Part shown: positions 53,493-61,828 of the stretch, piece after piece
Layout: every line of letters begins with the position of its first letter
Numbering within the stretch: position 1 is the stretch's first letter
NCBI GenBank assembly: GCA_029978335.1
Contig: JAPOJQ010000002.1
Span: 1-64,000 of the forward strand
Length of the DNA: 64,000 nucleotides
DNA from: Actinomycetota bacterium
Lineage (GTDB): Bacteria > Actinomycetota > Acidimicrobiia > Acidimicrobiales > Ilumatobacteraceae
Direction: 5' to 3'
Position numbers and translations under genes: made by a program
Notes under the pieces: model-generated
Database searches by the model: none
Seen by the model: the letters and a program-made list of their open reading frames with translations, nothing else
What the model was told of the DNA's origin: nothing

Positions 53493-54571
53493 CAGCGCGC
53501 CGCCCGTCGATACACCTCGATCATCGCTGCTGCAGTCGCTGACCACGTGAACGCCTCGGCACGTCGCCGCCCAGCAGCTTCGAGTTGGGTCCGCAGCCGC
53601 ACCGCCTCGTCGATGCCCGCAGCAATCGATGCGACCTCAAAGGGATCGACGAGCACCGCTGCACCGCCTGCAACATCTTGAGTTGCCGTGCCAGCGCTCG
53701 TCACGACAGCAGTTCCTACCGCCATGGCCTCCAGCACCGGCAGTCCGAAGCCCTCTTCCTCGCTCGGGTAGGCCAGCACCTCCGCCAGTGCAAGCAACGG
53801 CAACAAGTCGGCGCGCTCAACGTGACCGAGGAAGCGCACATCACACCGCTTCGTCGCACTGCTCAACTCGGCAACGACGCCGCCCCAGCCAGCGGCACCC
53901 GCCACCACCAGCGGCAACGGTTCATCTCGAGCAGCCATCGCCTCGATGAGTCGACGAAGGTTCTTTCGGGGTTCGAGCGTGGCCACCGCCAACACGAACC
54001 GTTCGGGCAGATCAAAACGCTGCCGTACCCGATGGCGATCATCGTCGTCGACATCGATCGGGTCGACGCCCCACGGCACGACCGCCACGCGATCGGCATC
54101 AAACCCATGGCCGATCAGATCGTCACGCACGGTGTTCGATGGACACGCCACCATCGATGCCGCACGAGCTCGATCCACTGCCCGAGTCAGTACCCGAGCG
54201 CCATGACGGGTCAAACGATCAGGTCGGCGCAGAAACGCCACATCGTGCAACGTCACCACATGCGGCAGCCGAGTGCCAGCCGGGATTCCTGCGGTCGAAT
54301 GGACGACGTCAGCATCGCTCGCGACCGACTCAACTCTTGGCCACCCCCATCGGAGCCAGGTCTCGTAGAGCCAGGGTCGGGCAATGGGCAACATCTGCAC
54401 CGGGCCAGGCGGCATCCATTCAGGTGCGGGTGGGGTGCGGTGACGGCCTGCGACGAAGGCCAGTTCGATGTCACCTTGCGTGAGCAGTTCCCGGGCAAGG
54501 CGCAGCGTGGCAACGGCGGTGCCCCCGGGCACCTCGTGCCAGCATTGCTCAACCGTGAAGGCGATCCGCAC
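53492..54571 (-). CDS. GT4 family glycosyltransferase
   Basis: 359 residues. RIAFTVEQCWHEVPGGTAVATLRLARELL begins the acceptor domain; the donor domain has VLAVATLEPRKNLRRLIEAMA and EVLAYPSEEEGFGLPVLEAMAVGTAVVTSAGTATQDVAGGAAVLV with E-x7-E. The GTG lies six bases after CAGGAT. It lies 36 bases downstream of rmlD and likely belongs to the same rhamnan-type glycan cluster. Confidence 0.88.
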   Translation of the reverse strand: MRIAFTVEQCWHEVPGGTAVATLRLARELLTQGDIELAFVAGRHRTPPAPEWMPPGPVQMLPIARPWLYETWLRWGWPRVESVASDADVVHSTAGIPAGTRLPHVVTLHDVAFLRRPDRLTRHGARVLTRAVDRARAASMVACPSNTVRDDLIGHGFDADRVAVVPWGVDPIDVDDDDRHRVRQRFDLPERFVLAVATLEPRKNLRRLIEAMAARDEPLPLVVAGAAGWGGVVAELSSATKRCDVRFLGHVERADLLPLLALAEVLAYPSEEEGFGLPVLEAMAVGTAVVTSAGTATQDVAGGAAVLVDPFEVASIAAGIDEAVRLRTQLEAAGRRRAEAFTWSATAAAMIEVYRRAAR

Positions 54572-54607
54572 CCCGACATCCTGCCCGTTTCTGCGCTCTG
54601 TCAGCGA

Positions 54608-55456
54608 TCACGCCTCGGTGAGTCGTCGCACCAGCTCGTGCAGCGGCTCGAGATGATGGCGCAGCGGTGGCAATCCAGCGAGGCGCCACACGGCGTTGTC
54701 GAGCACGCTGTTCGCGGGGCGAGGTGCCGGCCGGGGCGGGTCGAGGTCGACGGTGCGGATCGGCTGCACCATGTCGGGATCACGGCCTGCTGCGGCAACG
54801 ATGGAGCGAACGAACTCGTACCAACTCACGGCACCGCCATTGGTGAGATGGTGAACGCCACTGCGGCGTTCGACGGCAAGGCGTCGTAACGCTGGCGCCA
54901 AATCAGCGGTGAACGTGGGGCAACCCCGTTGATCATCGACAAATGACAACGTGTCGCGTTCAGGCAAGAGCCGCAGCACCGTGGCGACCATGTTGGCACC
55001 ATGTTCGCCACATACCCATGAGGTGCGTACCACTGCAGCATCGGGGCCTGCTTCGCGTTCCCCGGCGAGCTTCGAGCGGCCATACACCGACGCCGGTGCT
55101 GGTGTATCCCACTCGGAATAGGGATCGGCTTTCGAACCATCGAAGACGTAATCGGTGCTGACCGTGACGAGGTGCGCTGCGGCGATATCGCAGGCTTCGC
55201 GCAGCCAACGAACCGACAGCGCGTTCGCCAACATCGCACGATCCGGATCCGCCTCACAGGCATCGACCGCCGTCCACGCCGCGCAGTTGATCACCGCATC
55301 TGGACGCACCTCTGCAAGCGCCGCGTGCACCAGCGCACGGTCGGTGACATCAAGGCGCTCACGTCCAACCGCGATGACGTCATCACCCGCGGCAGAACAG
55401 ACCGTGGTCACATCGTGACCGAGTTGGCCATGAGCTCCAGTGACGAGAACACGCAT
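54608..55456 (-). CDS. rmlD: dTDP-4-dehydrorhamnose reductase
   Basis: 282 residues. Last step of dTDP-L-rhamnose synthesis. Rossmann motif VTGAHGQLGHDV, then AVINCAAWTAVDACEADPDRA, VTVSTDYVFDGSKADPYSEWDTP, and the catalytic YGRSKLAGE. SWVCGEHGANMVATVLRLL and GVHHLTNGGAVSWYEF complete the RmlD pattern. It lies 12 bases downstream of rmlB in the gene order rmlA-rmlC-rmlB-rmlD. Confidence 0.95.
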   Translation of the reverse strand: MRVLVTGAHGQLGHDVTTVCSAAGDDVIAVGRERLDVTDRALVHAALAEVRPDAVINCAAWTAVDACEADPDRAMLANALSVRWLREACDIAAAHLVTVSTDYVFDGSKADPYSEWDTPAPASVYGRSKLAGEREAGPDAAVVRTSWVCGEHGANMVATVLRLLPERDTLSFVDDQRGCPTFTADLAPALRRLAVERRSGVHHLTNGGAVSWYEFVRSIVAAAGRDPDMVQPIRTVDLDPPRPAPRPANSVLDNAVWRLAGLPPLRHHLEPLHELVRRLTEA

Positions 55457-55468
55457 GCTGGTTTGTCG

Positions 55469-56440
55469 TCACTTCCCGATGCGGGCTTTGAGCGGTTCCC
55501 ACCACTCACGGTGTGAGCGATACCACTCAACGGTCTCAGCGAGACCGGTTTCGAAATCGCGGGTCAGGGTCCACCCAAGTTCGCTGATCTTCGCGATGTC
55601 GACCGAGTAGCGACGGTCATGCCCCAAACGGTCGGCAACCGGTTCGATAAAGGATTCGTCACGACCACACAACTCGAGCAATCGGTAAGTGATCTCACGG
55701 TTCGTGATCTCATTGTGCGCACCGATGTTGTAGATCTCGCCGATCGTGCCGTGTTCGAGCACGACCTGCACGGCCCGGTTGTGATCCTCGACATGGATCC
55801 AATCGCGGATGTTGCCACCATCGCCATAGAGCGGCACCTTGCGACCGTCGAGCAGGTTGGTGGTGAACAGGGGGATCAACTTTTCGGGGAACTGATACGG
55901 CCCGTAGTTGTTGGAGCACCGTGTCACCACGACCGGGAGCCCATAGGTGGTGACATAGCTGAGGGCGATCAGATCACTGCCTGCTTTTGCCGCCGAGTAC
56001 GGGCTGCGTGGACCAAGACGGTCGGTTTCGATGAACGAACCTTCATCGATCGATCCGTAGGTCTCGTCGGTTGAGATGTGCACGAACCGATCGACGCCCG
56101 TTCGACGAGCCACATCGCACAACACGTTGGTACCAAAGACATTGGTGTGCACGAAGGCATAGGGATCCTCGATCGAGCGATCAACATGACTCTCGGCGGC
56201 AAAGTGCACGACGATGTCGTGGCCGGGAAGGTGCGCTTCAACTGCGTCACGGTCGCAGATGTCGCCCTGGACGAATCGACAACGACCGTTCGGATCCTCG
56301 ACAAGATCACGAATGTTCTCGAGGTTGCCCGCATAGGTGAGCTTGTCGAATACCGTCACCGAGTGATCGCTGTTGGCAAGCAGCCATCGCACGTAGTTCG
56401 AACCAATGAACCCGGCGGCGCCGGTCACGAAATACTTCAC
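55469..56440 (-). CDS. rmlB: dTDP-glucose 4,6-dehydratase
   Basis: 323 residues from GTG 56440, with GAGGAGG five bases upstream. NAD motif VTGAAGFIGSNYVRWLL; VVHFAAESHVDRSI; the catalytic HISTDETYG with Asp-Glu; YSAAKAGSDLIALSYVTTYGLPVVVTRCSNNYGPYQFPEKLIPLF. The GDGGNIRDWIHVEDH segment is diagnostic. An open frame runs upstream to 56569, but it would overlap rmlC and lacks family sequence. Confidence 0.96.
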   Translation of the reverse strand: MKYFVTGAAGFIGSNYVRWLLANSDHSVTVFDKLTYAGNLENIRDLVEDPNGRCRFVQGDICDRDAVEAHLPGHDIVVHFAAESHVDRSIEDPYAFVHTNVFGTNVLCDVARRTGVDRFVHISTDETYGSIDEGSFIETDRLGPRSPYSAAKAGSDLIALSYVTTYGLPVVVTRCSNNYGPYQFPEKLIPLFTTNLLDGRKVPLYGDGGNIRDWIHVEDHNRAVQVVLEHGTIGEIYNIGAHNEITNREITYRLLELCGRDESFIEPVADRLGHDRRYSVDIAKISELGWTLTRDFETGLAETVEWYRSHREWWEPLKARIGK

Positions 56441-56466
56441 TTGAGCCTCCTCGACCTGTCGTGGAT

Positions 56467-57033
56467 TCAGGTACGCATCGGCCAATACGGCCGACGGCCT
56501 GCGGGCAGTTCGGCCCGAATCGGATTCGTCTGATCGCGCTGGGACACGATCGGATCGGACACCACCCAATCGGCGCCAATGACCGGGTCATCCCACGCCA
56601 CACCGAGCTCGTCAGCCGGGTTGTAGTAGCCGTCGACGAGATACGTCATCACCACGTCGGTCACTGCCGAGAATCCATGGGCAATGCCCGGCGGGATGTA
56701 CACGCCCCAATGGTTCTCACCTGAGATGTCGAAACACGCCGTGGCCCCATCGGTCGGGCCGCCTTCACGAAGGTCGTGCAGCACCACCCGGATCGTGCCG
56801 ACGGGCACGTACCAATAGTCGGCCTGATGCAGGTGATAATGCAGGCCCACGAGCGCCCCAGCCTGCTTATTCGAACGATTCGACTGGATCATCTCGCGGG
56901 CACCAGGGATCCATTCACGCCGATACGTCTCGATGAACAGACCGCGTTCATCGCCGTGCGCCGTTGGCTGCACGACATAGGCCCCCGCAATGTCGACGCC
57001 AACAGCGTCCACCAGTTTCAGCACATCAGGCAT
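56467..57033 (-). CDS. rmlC: dTDP-4-dehydrorhamnose 3,5-epimerase-like protein
   Basis: 188 residues, cupin fold. DERGLFIETYRREW, VGLHYHLHQADYWYVPVGTIRVVLHDLR and IPPGIAHGFSAVTDVVMTYLVDGYYNP match RmlC, with the base His65 and a Tyr near 131-137. The Lys that follows the catalytic His in canonical enzymes (QxK) is Asp72 here (QAD), so the activity may differ in detail, for instance a 3-epimerase. The position between rmlA and rmlB argues for RmlC. GGAGGGG precedes the ATG. Confidence 0.85.
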   Translation of the reverse strand: MPDVLKLVDAVGVDIAGAYVVQPTAHGDERGLFIETYRREWIPGAREMIQSNRSNKQAGALVGLHYHLHQADYWYVPVGTIRVVLHDLREGGPTDGATACFDISGENHWGVYIPPGIAHGFSAVTDVVMTYLVDGYYNPADELGVAWDDPVIGADWVVSDPIVSQRDQTNPIRAELPAGRRPYWPMRT

Positions 57034-57057
57034 GTCATTCCCCTCCGACGAGTTCGC

Positions 57058-58137
57058 TCACTCAATATCGATCTGACAGTGATCGCCCACCATCAGCCGC
57101 AACGAACGCGGCTTGCGACGGGTGCGGCTGACTTCAGCAAACGAACCGATCAACGAATCTTCCAGACGGGGAATCTCGATGACCGAGGAATCATCCATCA
57201 ACACCGAGTGCTCAATCTCGGATTGCGATACCCGACAACGCGCACCGACCGCAGAGAACGGTCCGATGAACGAATCTTCGATCACGGCGCCCGGGCCAAT
57301 CGACACCGGGCCACGAATCGTCGAATTGATGATCTGAGCGCCCTCAGCCACCTGCACACGACCATCGATCACCGATGCAGCGTCCACCGATCCTGCGATG
57401 TGCGTATCAATGCGCTCCAACAACAGACGATTGGCTTCGAGCAAGGGCGTCAACTTGCCGGTATCGATCCACCAACCGGTCAAGAGTTCGCAGCGCACCC
57501 GACGGCCTTGATCGACCAACCACTGAATCGCATCGGTGATCTCCAACTCACCACGCGGCGACGGCGCAATCGATGCCACCGCCTCATGAATCGACGCGTC
57601 GAACAAATACACACCCACCAACGCCAAGTCGGACGGGGGATCGGCCGGCTTTTCGACGAGCGTCACCACATCACCGGCATCGTCGAGCACCGCAATTCCG
57701 AAGCGATGTGGATCGGGAACTTGCTTGAGCAGAATCTGTGCATCCGGAGGAGTCGAGCCGGCACGAGCCTGCTCGAACGCTGCGGTGAACGCGGCGAGAT
57801 CTTGTTCCAACAGGTTGTCGCCGAGATACATGACGAAGTCGTCGTCACCGAGGAACTCACGAGCAATCAACACGCAATGAGCGAGACCAAGCGGTTCATC
57901 CTGCGGGATATACGAAATCGCCGCACGGAACTGTGAACCATCGCCGAGAGCACCCATCACCTCGTCGCGGGTATCGCCAACGATCACACCGATTTCGGTA
58001 ATTCCCGCAGCCACCATTGCCTCAATGCCGTAGAACAGAATCGGCTTATTGGCAACCGGGACCAACTGTTTTGCCCGGGTATGAGTAATCGGCCGGAGTC
58101 GAGTGCCAGCACCGCCAGCCAGGATGAGCGCCTTCAC
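57058..58137 (-). CDS. rmlA: glucose-1-phosphate thymidylyltransferase, long form
   Basis: 359 residues. KALILAGGAGTRLRPITHTRAKQLVPVANKPILFYGIEAM is the nucleotide site; YIPQDEPLGLAHCVLIAREFLGDDDFVMYLGDN and GELEITDAIQWLVDQG follow. A C-terminal left-handed beta-helix (about 250-340) makes it the long RmlA form found in actinobacteria and archaea. GTG 58137 lies eight bases after TAGGCT. First gene of rmlACBD. Confidence 0.93.
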   Translation of the reverse strand: MKALILAGGAGTRLRPITHTRAKQLVPVANKPILFYGIEAMVAAGITEIGVIVGDTRDEVMGALGDGSQFRAAISYIPQDEPLGLAHCVLIAREFLGDDDFVMYLGDNLLEQDLAAFTAAFEQARAGSTPPDAQILLKQVPDPHRFGIAVLDDAGDVVTLVEKPADPPSDLALVGVYLFDASIHEAVASIAPSPRGELEITDAIQWLVDQGRRVRCELLTGWWIDTGKLTPLLEANRLLLERIDTHIAGSVDAASVIDGRVQVAEGAQIINSTIRGPVSIGPGAVIEDSFIGPFSAVGARCRVSQSEIEHSVLMDDSSVIEIPRLEDSLIGSFAEVSRTRRKPRSLRLMVGDHCQIDIE

Positions 58138-58178
58138 GAACGGCGAGCCTACTGGGCACTCATGATCGACGTGTTCGA

Positions 58179-59225
58179 TCAGTCAGTGGTCGGCGCCGGG
58201 CCGATACCGCGGAAGTAATCAAGGATCTCGCCTGATCCTTCACCCAATCGCAACACCGACGCATTGCCCACCGTGTCGCCGTAGACCGGCAACGAATACG
58301 TCGTGAGGCCGGCACCGTCATAGGCCTGCTTGAGCGCTGCCGCTTGCAGGAATGGATCGAGCAGTTCGTCGACGCGCACCGAGGCCGCAACCGCCTGGAT
58401 CAACGCGCCTGAGGCGAACGGCTGATCGGTGAGACGGGCAATCGCCGCGTCAGCTGCCGCACGGATAAATGCCTGCTGGCGTTTGGTGCGTCCGAGGTCT
58501 GCCGTTGGATCAGTCCGCCAGTCGCCTTCGCGGAACTCTTGATACGAACGGCTGCGCGCATAGGCGAGGCCTTGGAGCCCATCGAGCACATTGCATCCGG
58601 CCGGCTGATCGAGGCCGGTCTTTGGATCACGCGTCGGATACGGGAAGCACACGGTGACACCACCGAGCTCGTTGACGATGTCGCGAAAACCGACGAAGTT
58701 GACCTCGATGTAATGGTCGATCGGAATGCCCAACGTCTGTGTCACCGTGGCGACGAGGCGATCCGCTCCACCGTTGTAGGCGGCGTTGATGCGATTGCTC
58801 CCGCCGGTGCCGGGAATTTCGAGCCAGAGGTCCCGAGGGAGGCTGACGAGCGATGCTCCGCCATCGCGTTCACGGCGCAGCACCATGATCGTGTCGGCCC
58901 GTCGACCCTGCACCACACCGGTATCGCCGATCACCCCAAAGTCGGGATCATCGGCGCTAATGCCTTCACGGGTGTCAGACCCGACCAGCAGGTAGTTCTG
59001 TGATGGCAAGTCCACAGGATCATCCAAGATGTTGCCCTGAGCATCGATGGGGTTGCCATCAGCATCGAGCGAACCTGCGAGCAAGCCCGTCAGCCCGTCA
59101 ACGCGCTCAACTTCAGCAACGCGCGCATCGGTCGCCGACGTCAGTCCATAGATCGCCGCAAGAGCGACGACGAGGGCAACGACGGCCATCGTCGGCAATG
59201 GGGAGCGAAGCAACCAGCGGGGCAC
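58179..59225 (-). CDS. LytR-CpsA-Psr (LCP) family wall-polymer ligase
   Basis: 348 residues. A single N-terminal helix (11-29) anchors an extracytoplasmic LCP domain. Motifs: YLLVGSDTREG, GRRADTIMVLRRERDGGASLVSLPRDLWLEIPG, RINAAYNGGADRLVATV, and GLDQPAGCNVLDGLQGLAYARSR. These bind polyprenyl-pyrophosphate and contain the catalytic Arg/Asp residues. LCP enzymes attach lipid-linked glycans to peptidoglycan (arabinogalactan in mycobacteria). The GTG lies six bases after TAGCGT. It precedes rmlA on the same strand. Confidence 0.92.
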   Translation of the reverse strand: MPRWLLRSPLPTMAVVALVVALAAIYGLTSATDARVAEVERVDGLTGLLAGSLDADGNPIDAQGNILDDPVDLPSQNYLLVGSDTREGISADDPDFGVIGDTGVVQGRRADTIMVLRRERDGGASLVSLPRDLWLEIPGTGGSNRINAAYNGGADRLVATVTQTLGIPIDHYIEVNFVGFRDIVNELGGVTVCFPYPTRDPKTGLDQPAGCNVLDGLQGLAYARSRSYQEFREGDWRTDPTADLGRTKRQQAFIRAAADAAIARLTDQPFASGALIQAVAASVRVDELLDPFLQAAALKQAYDGAGLTTYSLPVYGDTVGNASVLRLGEGSGEILDYFRGIGPAPTTD

Positions 59226-59261
59226 GGCGTCACGCTAGTTGCGGCGCCGAGCACCCAACCG

Positions 59262-60020
59262 TCATGCGTCGCGTAGATGCACCACATCGCCGACGCCGAT
59301 GCGATGGGTCAGCGCGCATGCATCGATGATCCGCAATTCACCCGATGGCTCAACGTCGACCGCCCGGCCCACAACCACGCCATCACCGGGCAACTCGACT
59401 CGCACTCGACGCCCAATCGTGTCGAGTGCTGACCGGTAGCGAGCGAACACCACATCCGAGCCCGACGACTCGAGCTGGTCGATCTCGGTCAGCATTGCCC
59501 GCAGTAGTTCCCAGCGATCCGGAGGTTCACCCGCAGGCCCGACGACCCGTGCCCCGCCGTCGGGGGCCCAAGCGAGGTTCACACCGATGCCGACGATGAC
59601 CGTCGCCGGCACCGCTCGCGCCGACAACATGCCGGCGACTTTGCGCCAGGAGCCACCCGAGTCAACGACGATCACATCGTTTGGCCACTTCAGCACCAGA
59701 TTTGCGCCGACAAGGGTTTTCGCTGCAGCGAGCAGCGCGAGTGCCACCATGTGCTGCGCACGCTGAGGATCATCGCCGGCATCGAGTACGAGCGAGCACA
59801 ACAGGTTGGCGGCCGGGGGCGCTTCCCATCGACGGCCGAGGCGACCACGGCCTGCGGACTGATGATCAGCGACGAGCACGGTCCTTCGGATGCTGGGATC
59901 GGCCCGTACTTCGCTCGCCAATCGATCATTCGTGCTGTCGACCGTCGGCACATGCCACACCACCCAATTGGGGGCGAGGTCGACCGTCGACCGTTCCGGA
60001 GGATGCTCACCGAGCGTCAC
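59262..60020 (-). CDS. birA: biotin--[acetyl-CoA carboxylase] ligase
   Basis: 252 residues, without the DNA-binding domain of E. coli BirA. VVWHVPTVDSTNDRLASEVRA, DHQSAGRGRLGRRWEAPPAANLLCSLVL (biotinyl-adenylate loop) and LKWPNDVIVVDSGGSWRKVAGML with the catalytic Lys are present. It attaches biotin to the carboxyl-carrier lysine of the divergent gene's product. I start at GTG 60020, seven bases after CAATGT; an open frame continues upstream into the carboxylase gene. Confidence 0.92.
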   Translation of the reverse strand: MTLGEHPPERSTVDLAPNWVVWHVPTVDSTNDRLASEVRADPSIRRTVLVADHQSAGRGRLGRRWEAPPAANLLCSLVLDAGDDPQRAQHMVALALLAAAKTLVGANLVLKWPNDVIVVDSGGSWRKVAGMLSARAVPATVIVGIGVNLAWAPDGGARVVGPAGEPPDRWELLRAMLTEIDQLESSGSDVVFARYRSALDTIGRRVRVELPGDGVVVGRAVDVEPSGELRIIDACALTHRIGVGDVVHLRDA

Positions 60021-60039
60021 CTCGCCTACATTGTCATCC
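60021..60039. promoter_or_regulatory. 19-bp divergent promoter shared by birA and the carboxylase gene
   Basis: The start codons are only 19 bases apart. TACATT (60027-60032) serves the plus strand, seven bases before GTG 60040. The overlapping complement CAATGT (60034-60029) serves the minus strand, eight bases before GTG 60020 by direct count. The -10-like boxes overlap, so polymerase can bind only one direction at a time. Confidence 0.6.
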
Positions 60040-61809
60040 GTGCTCCAGAAGATCCTGATCGCAAACCGCGGCGAGATCGCCGTCCGTGTCATTCGCGCCG
60101 CCCGAGAGATGGGCATCGCCACGGTGGCCGTCTACTCCGAACTCGACCGCAACGCCCTCCATGTGCGTCTCGCGGACGAGGCATACGCCCTTGGAGGCCA
60201 GACCGCAGCTGAGAGTTACCTCAATACCGAGGCCATCCTCGATGCAATTCGCCAGTCAGGCGCCGATGCGGTGCATCCGGGCTACGGGTTCTTTTCTGAG
60301 AACGCCGACTTCGCCCGAGCGATCACCGGCATGGGCGTCACTTGGATTGGGCCGCCGCCCGAAGCGATCGATGAAATGGGCGACAAGGTCTCATCACGAA
60401 TTGCCGCGCAACGCGGTGGCGCGCCGATCGTGCCCGGCACGACAGAATTCGCCCAAGGGCCCGATGAGATCCGCGCCTTCGGCAACGAGCACGGTTGGCC
60501 GGTCTGTATCAAGGCGGCGTTCGGCGGCGGCGGACGCGGCATGAAGGTCGTCAACTCCGCGGATGAAGTCGACGACGCCATGGCGAGCGCCCAACGTGAA
60601 GCCAAGGCGTTCTTCGGGCGCGATGAGGTCTATGTCGAGCGGTATCTCACGTGGCCGCGCCACGTTGAAGTGCAGTTGGTCGGCGATACCCACGGCAATG
60701 TCGTCTGGGTGTCGACCCGTGACTGCTCGGCTCAACGCCGCCACCAGAAACTCATCGAAGAGGCTCCGGCCCCCGGCTTGCCCGACGGCGTCGAAGCCGC
60801 CATGGGCGAAGCAGCGGTTAAGGCTGCCAAGGCCGTCGGCTATTACAACGCGGGCACCGTCGAGTTCATCTACCAGGACGGCGATTTCTTCTTCCTTGAG
60901 ATGAATACCCGACTCCAAGTCGAGCATCCGGTCACTGAGGTGATCACTGGCATCGATCTCGTCGAATGGCAGATTCGGGTCGCAGCCGGCGAAGCATTGC
61001 CGATGACGCAAGAAGAGGTCGCCGCACGTCGCCAAGGCGCCGGCATCGAAGTTCGCATCAACGCAGAAGACCCAGCCGGCGGCAAGTTCCTTCCGTCACC
61101 TGGTCCGATCACCACCTTGCGCACGCCGAGTGGTTTCGGCGTGCGTTTTGACACGGGTTACGAGTCGGGTGACGAGATCAGCCAGTACTACGACAACCTC
61201 GTCGGCAAGCTCATCGTGTGGGGCAAGGATCGCGCCACGGCGATCGCTCGAACCATCACCGCCCTTGAAGAGATGGAAGTGACGGGCATCGCCACCACGA
61301 TTCCCGCTGACCTCGCCATCTTGCGTCATTCGGATTTTGCAGCGGTGGAGCACTCGACGAAATGGGTGGAGCAGACGCTCGACCTCTCTGGCGTTGGCGG
61401 CGTTGCTGCCGCTCCCCCCGCCGACGAGAACGAGCCCCTCGTCCAACGTCGCACGACCGTCGAGGTCAACGGCAAGCGCTTCGATGTGAAGATGTGGGTG
61501 CCCGAATCCGCAGGCACTGCCCCGGCAACTGCAGCTGCGAAGAAGCCTCGCCGTGCAGCGGGCGGTGGCGGCGCGGCGGGCGGCGGCAACGGCACGATCA
61601 CGGTGCCGATGCAGGGCACCATCGTCAAGGTGCTCGTCGAGGTCGGTCAGCACGTTGACGCCGGCCAGTCCGTCGTCGTCCTCGAGGCGATGAAGATGGA
61701 GAATCAGATCAATGCTGATGTCTCAGGAACCGTCGCTGAGGTCAAGGTTGCAGCCGGTGACACCGTCGGCGGTGGCGACACCGTCGTGGTGATCACTCCC
61801 GATAGCTGA
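60040..61809 (+). CDS. acyl-CoA carboxylase alpha subunit (biotin carboxylase + BCCP)
   Basis: 589 residues. Biotin carboxylase domain: KILIANRGEIAVRVIRAAREMG, VHPGYGFFSENADFARA, KAAFGGGGRGMKVV (ATP grasp), VEYRYLTWPRHVEVQ-type segment, FLEMNTRLQVEHPVTE. A linker follows, then a BCCP domain with the biotinyl Lys at about 552 in VLEAMKMENQ. Resembles mycobacterial AccA3, which makes malonyl- and methylmalonyl-CoA with separate AccD subunits; no accD gene is in the window. GTG 60040 lies seven bases after TACATT. Confidence 0.94.
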   Translation: MLQKILIANRGEIAVRVIRAAREMGIATVAVYSELDRNALHVRLADEAYALGGQTAAESYLNTEAILDAIRQSGADAVHPGYGFFSENADFARAITGMGVTWIGPPPEAIDEMGDKVSSRIAAQRGGAPIVPGTTEFAQGPDEIRAFGNEHGWPVCIKAAFGGGGRGMKVVNSADEVDDAMASAQREAKAFFGRDEVYVERYLTWPRHVEVQLVGDTHGNVVWVSTRDCSAQRRHQKLIEEAPAPGLPDGVEAAMGEAAVKAAKAVGYYNAGTVEFIYQDGDFFFLEMNTRLQVEHPVTEVITGIDLVEWQIRVAAGEALPMTQEEVAARRQGAGIEVRINAEDPAGGKFLPSPGPITTLRTPSGFGVRFDTGYESGDEISQYYDNLVGKLIVWGKDRATAIARTITALEEMEVTGIATTIPADLAILRHSDFAAVEHSTKWVEQTLDLSGVGGVAAAPPADENEPLVQRRTTVEVNGKRFDVKMWVPESAGTAPATAAAKKPRRAAGGGGAAGGGNGTITVPMQGTIVKVLVEVGQHVDAGQSVVVLEAMKMENQINADVSGTVAEVKVAAGDTVGGGDTVVVITPDS

Positions 61810-61828
61810 GAGCGCGCTGGGCTGACGA

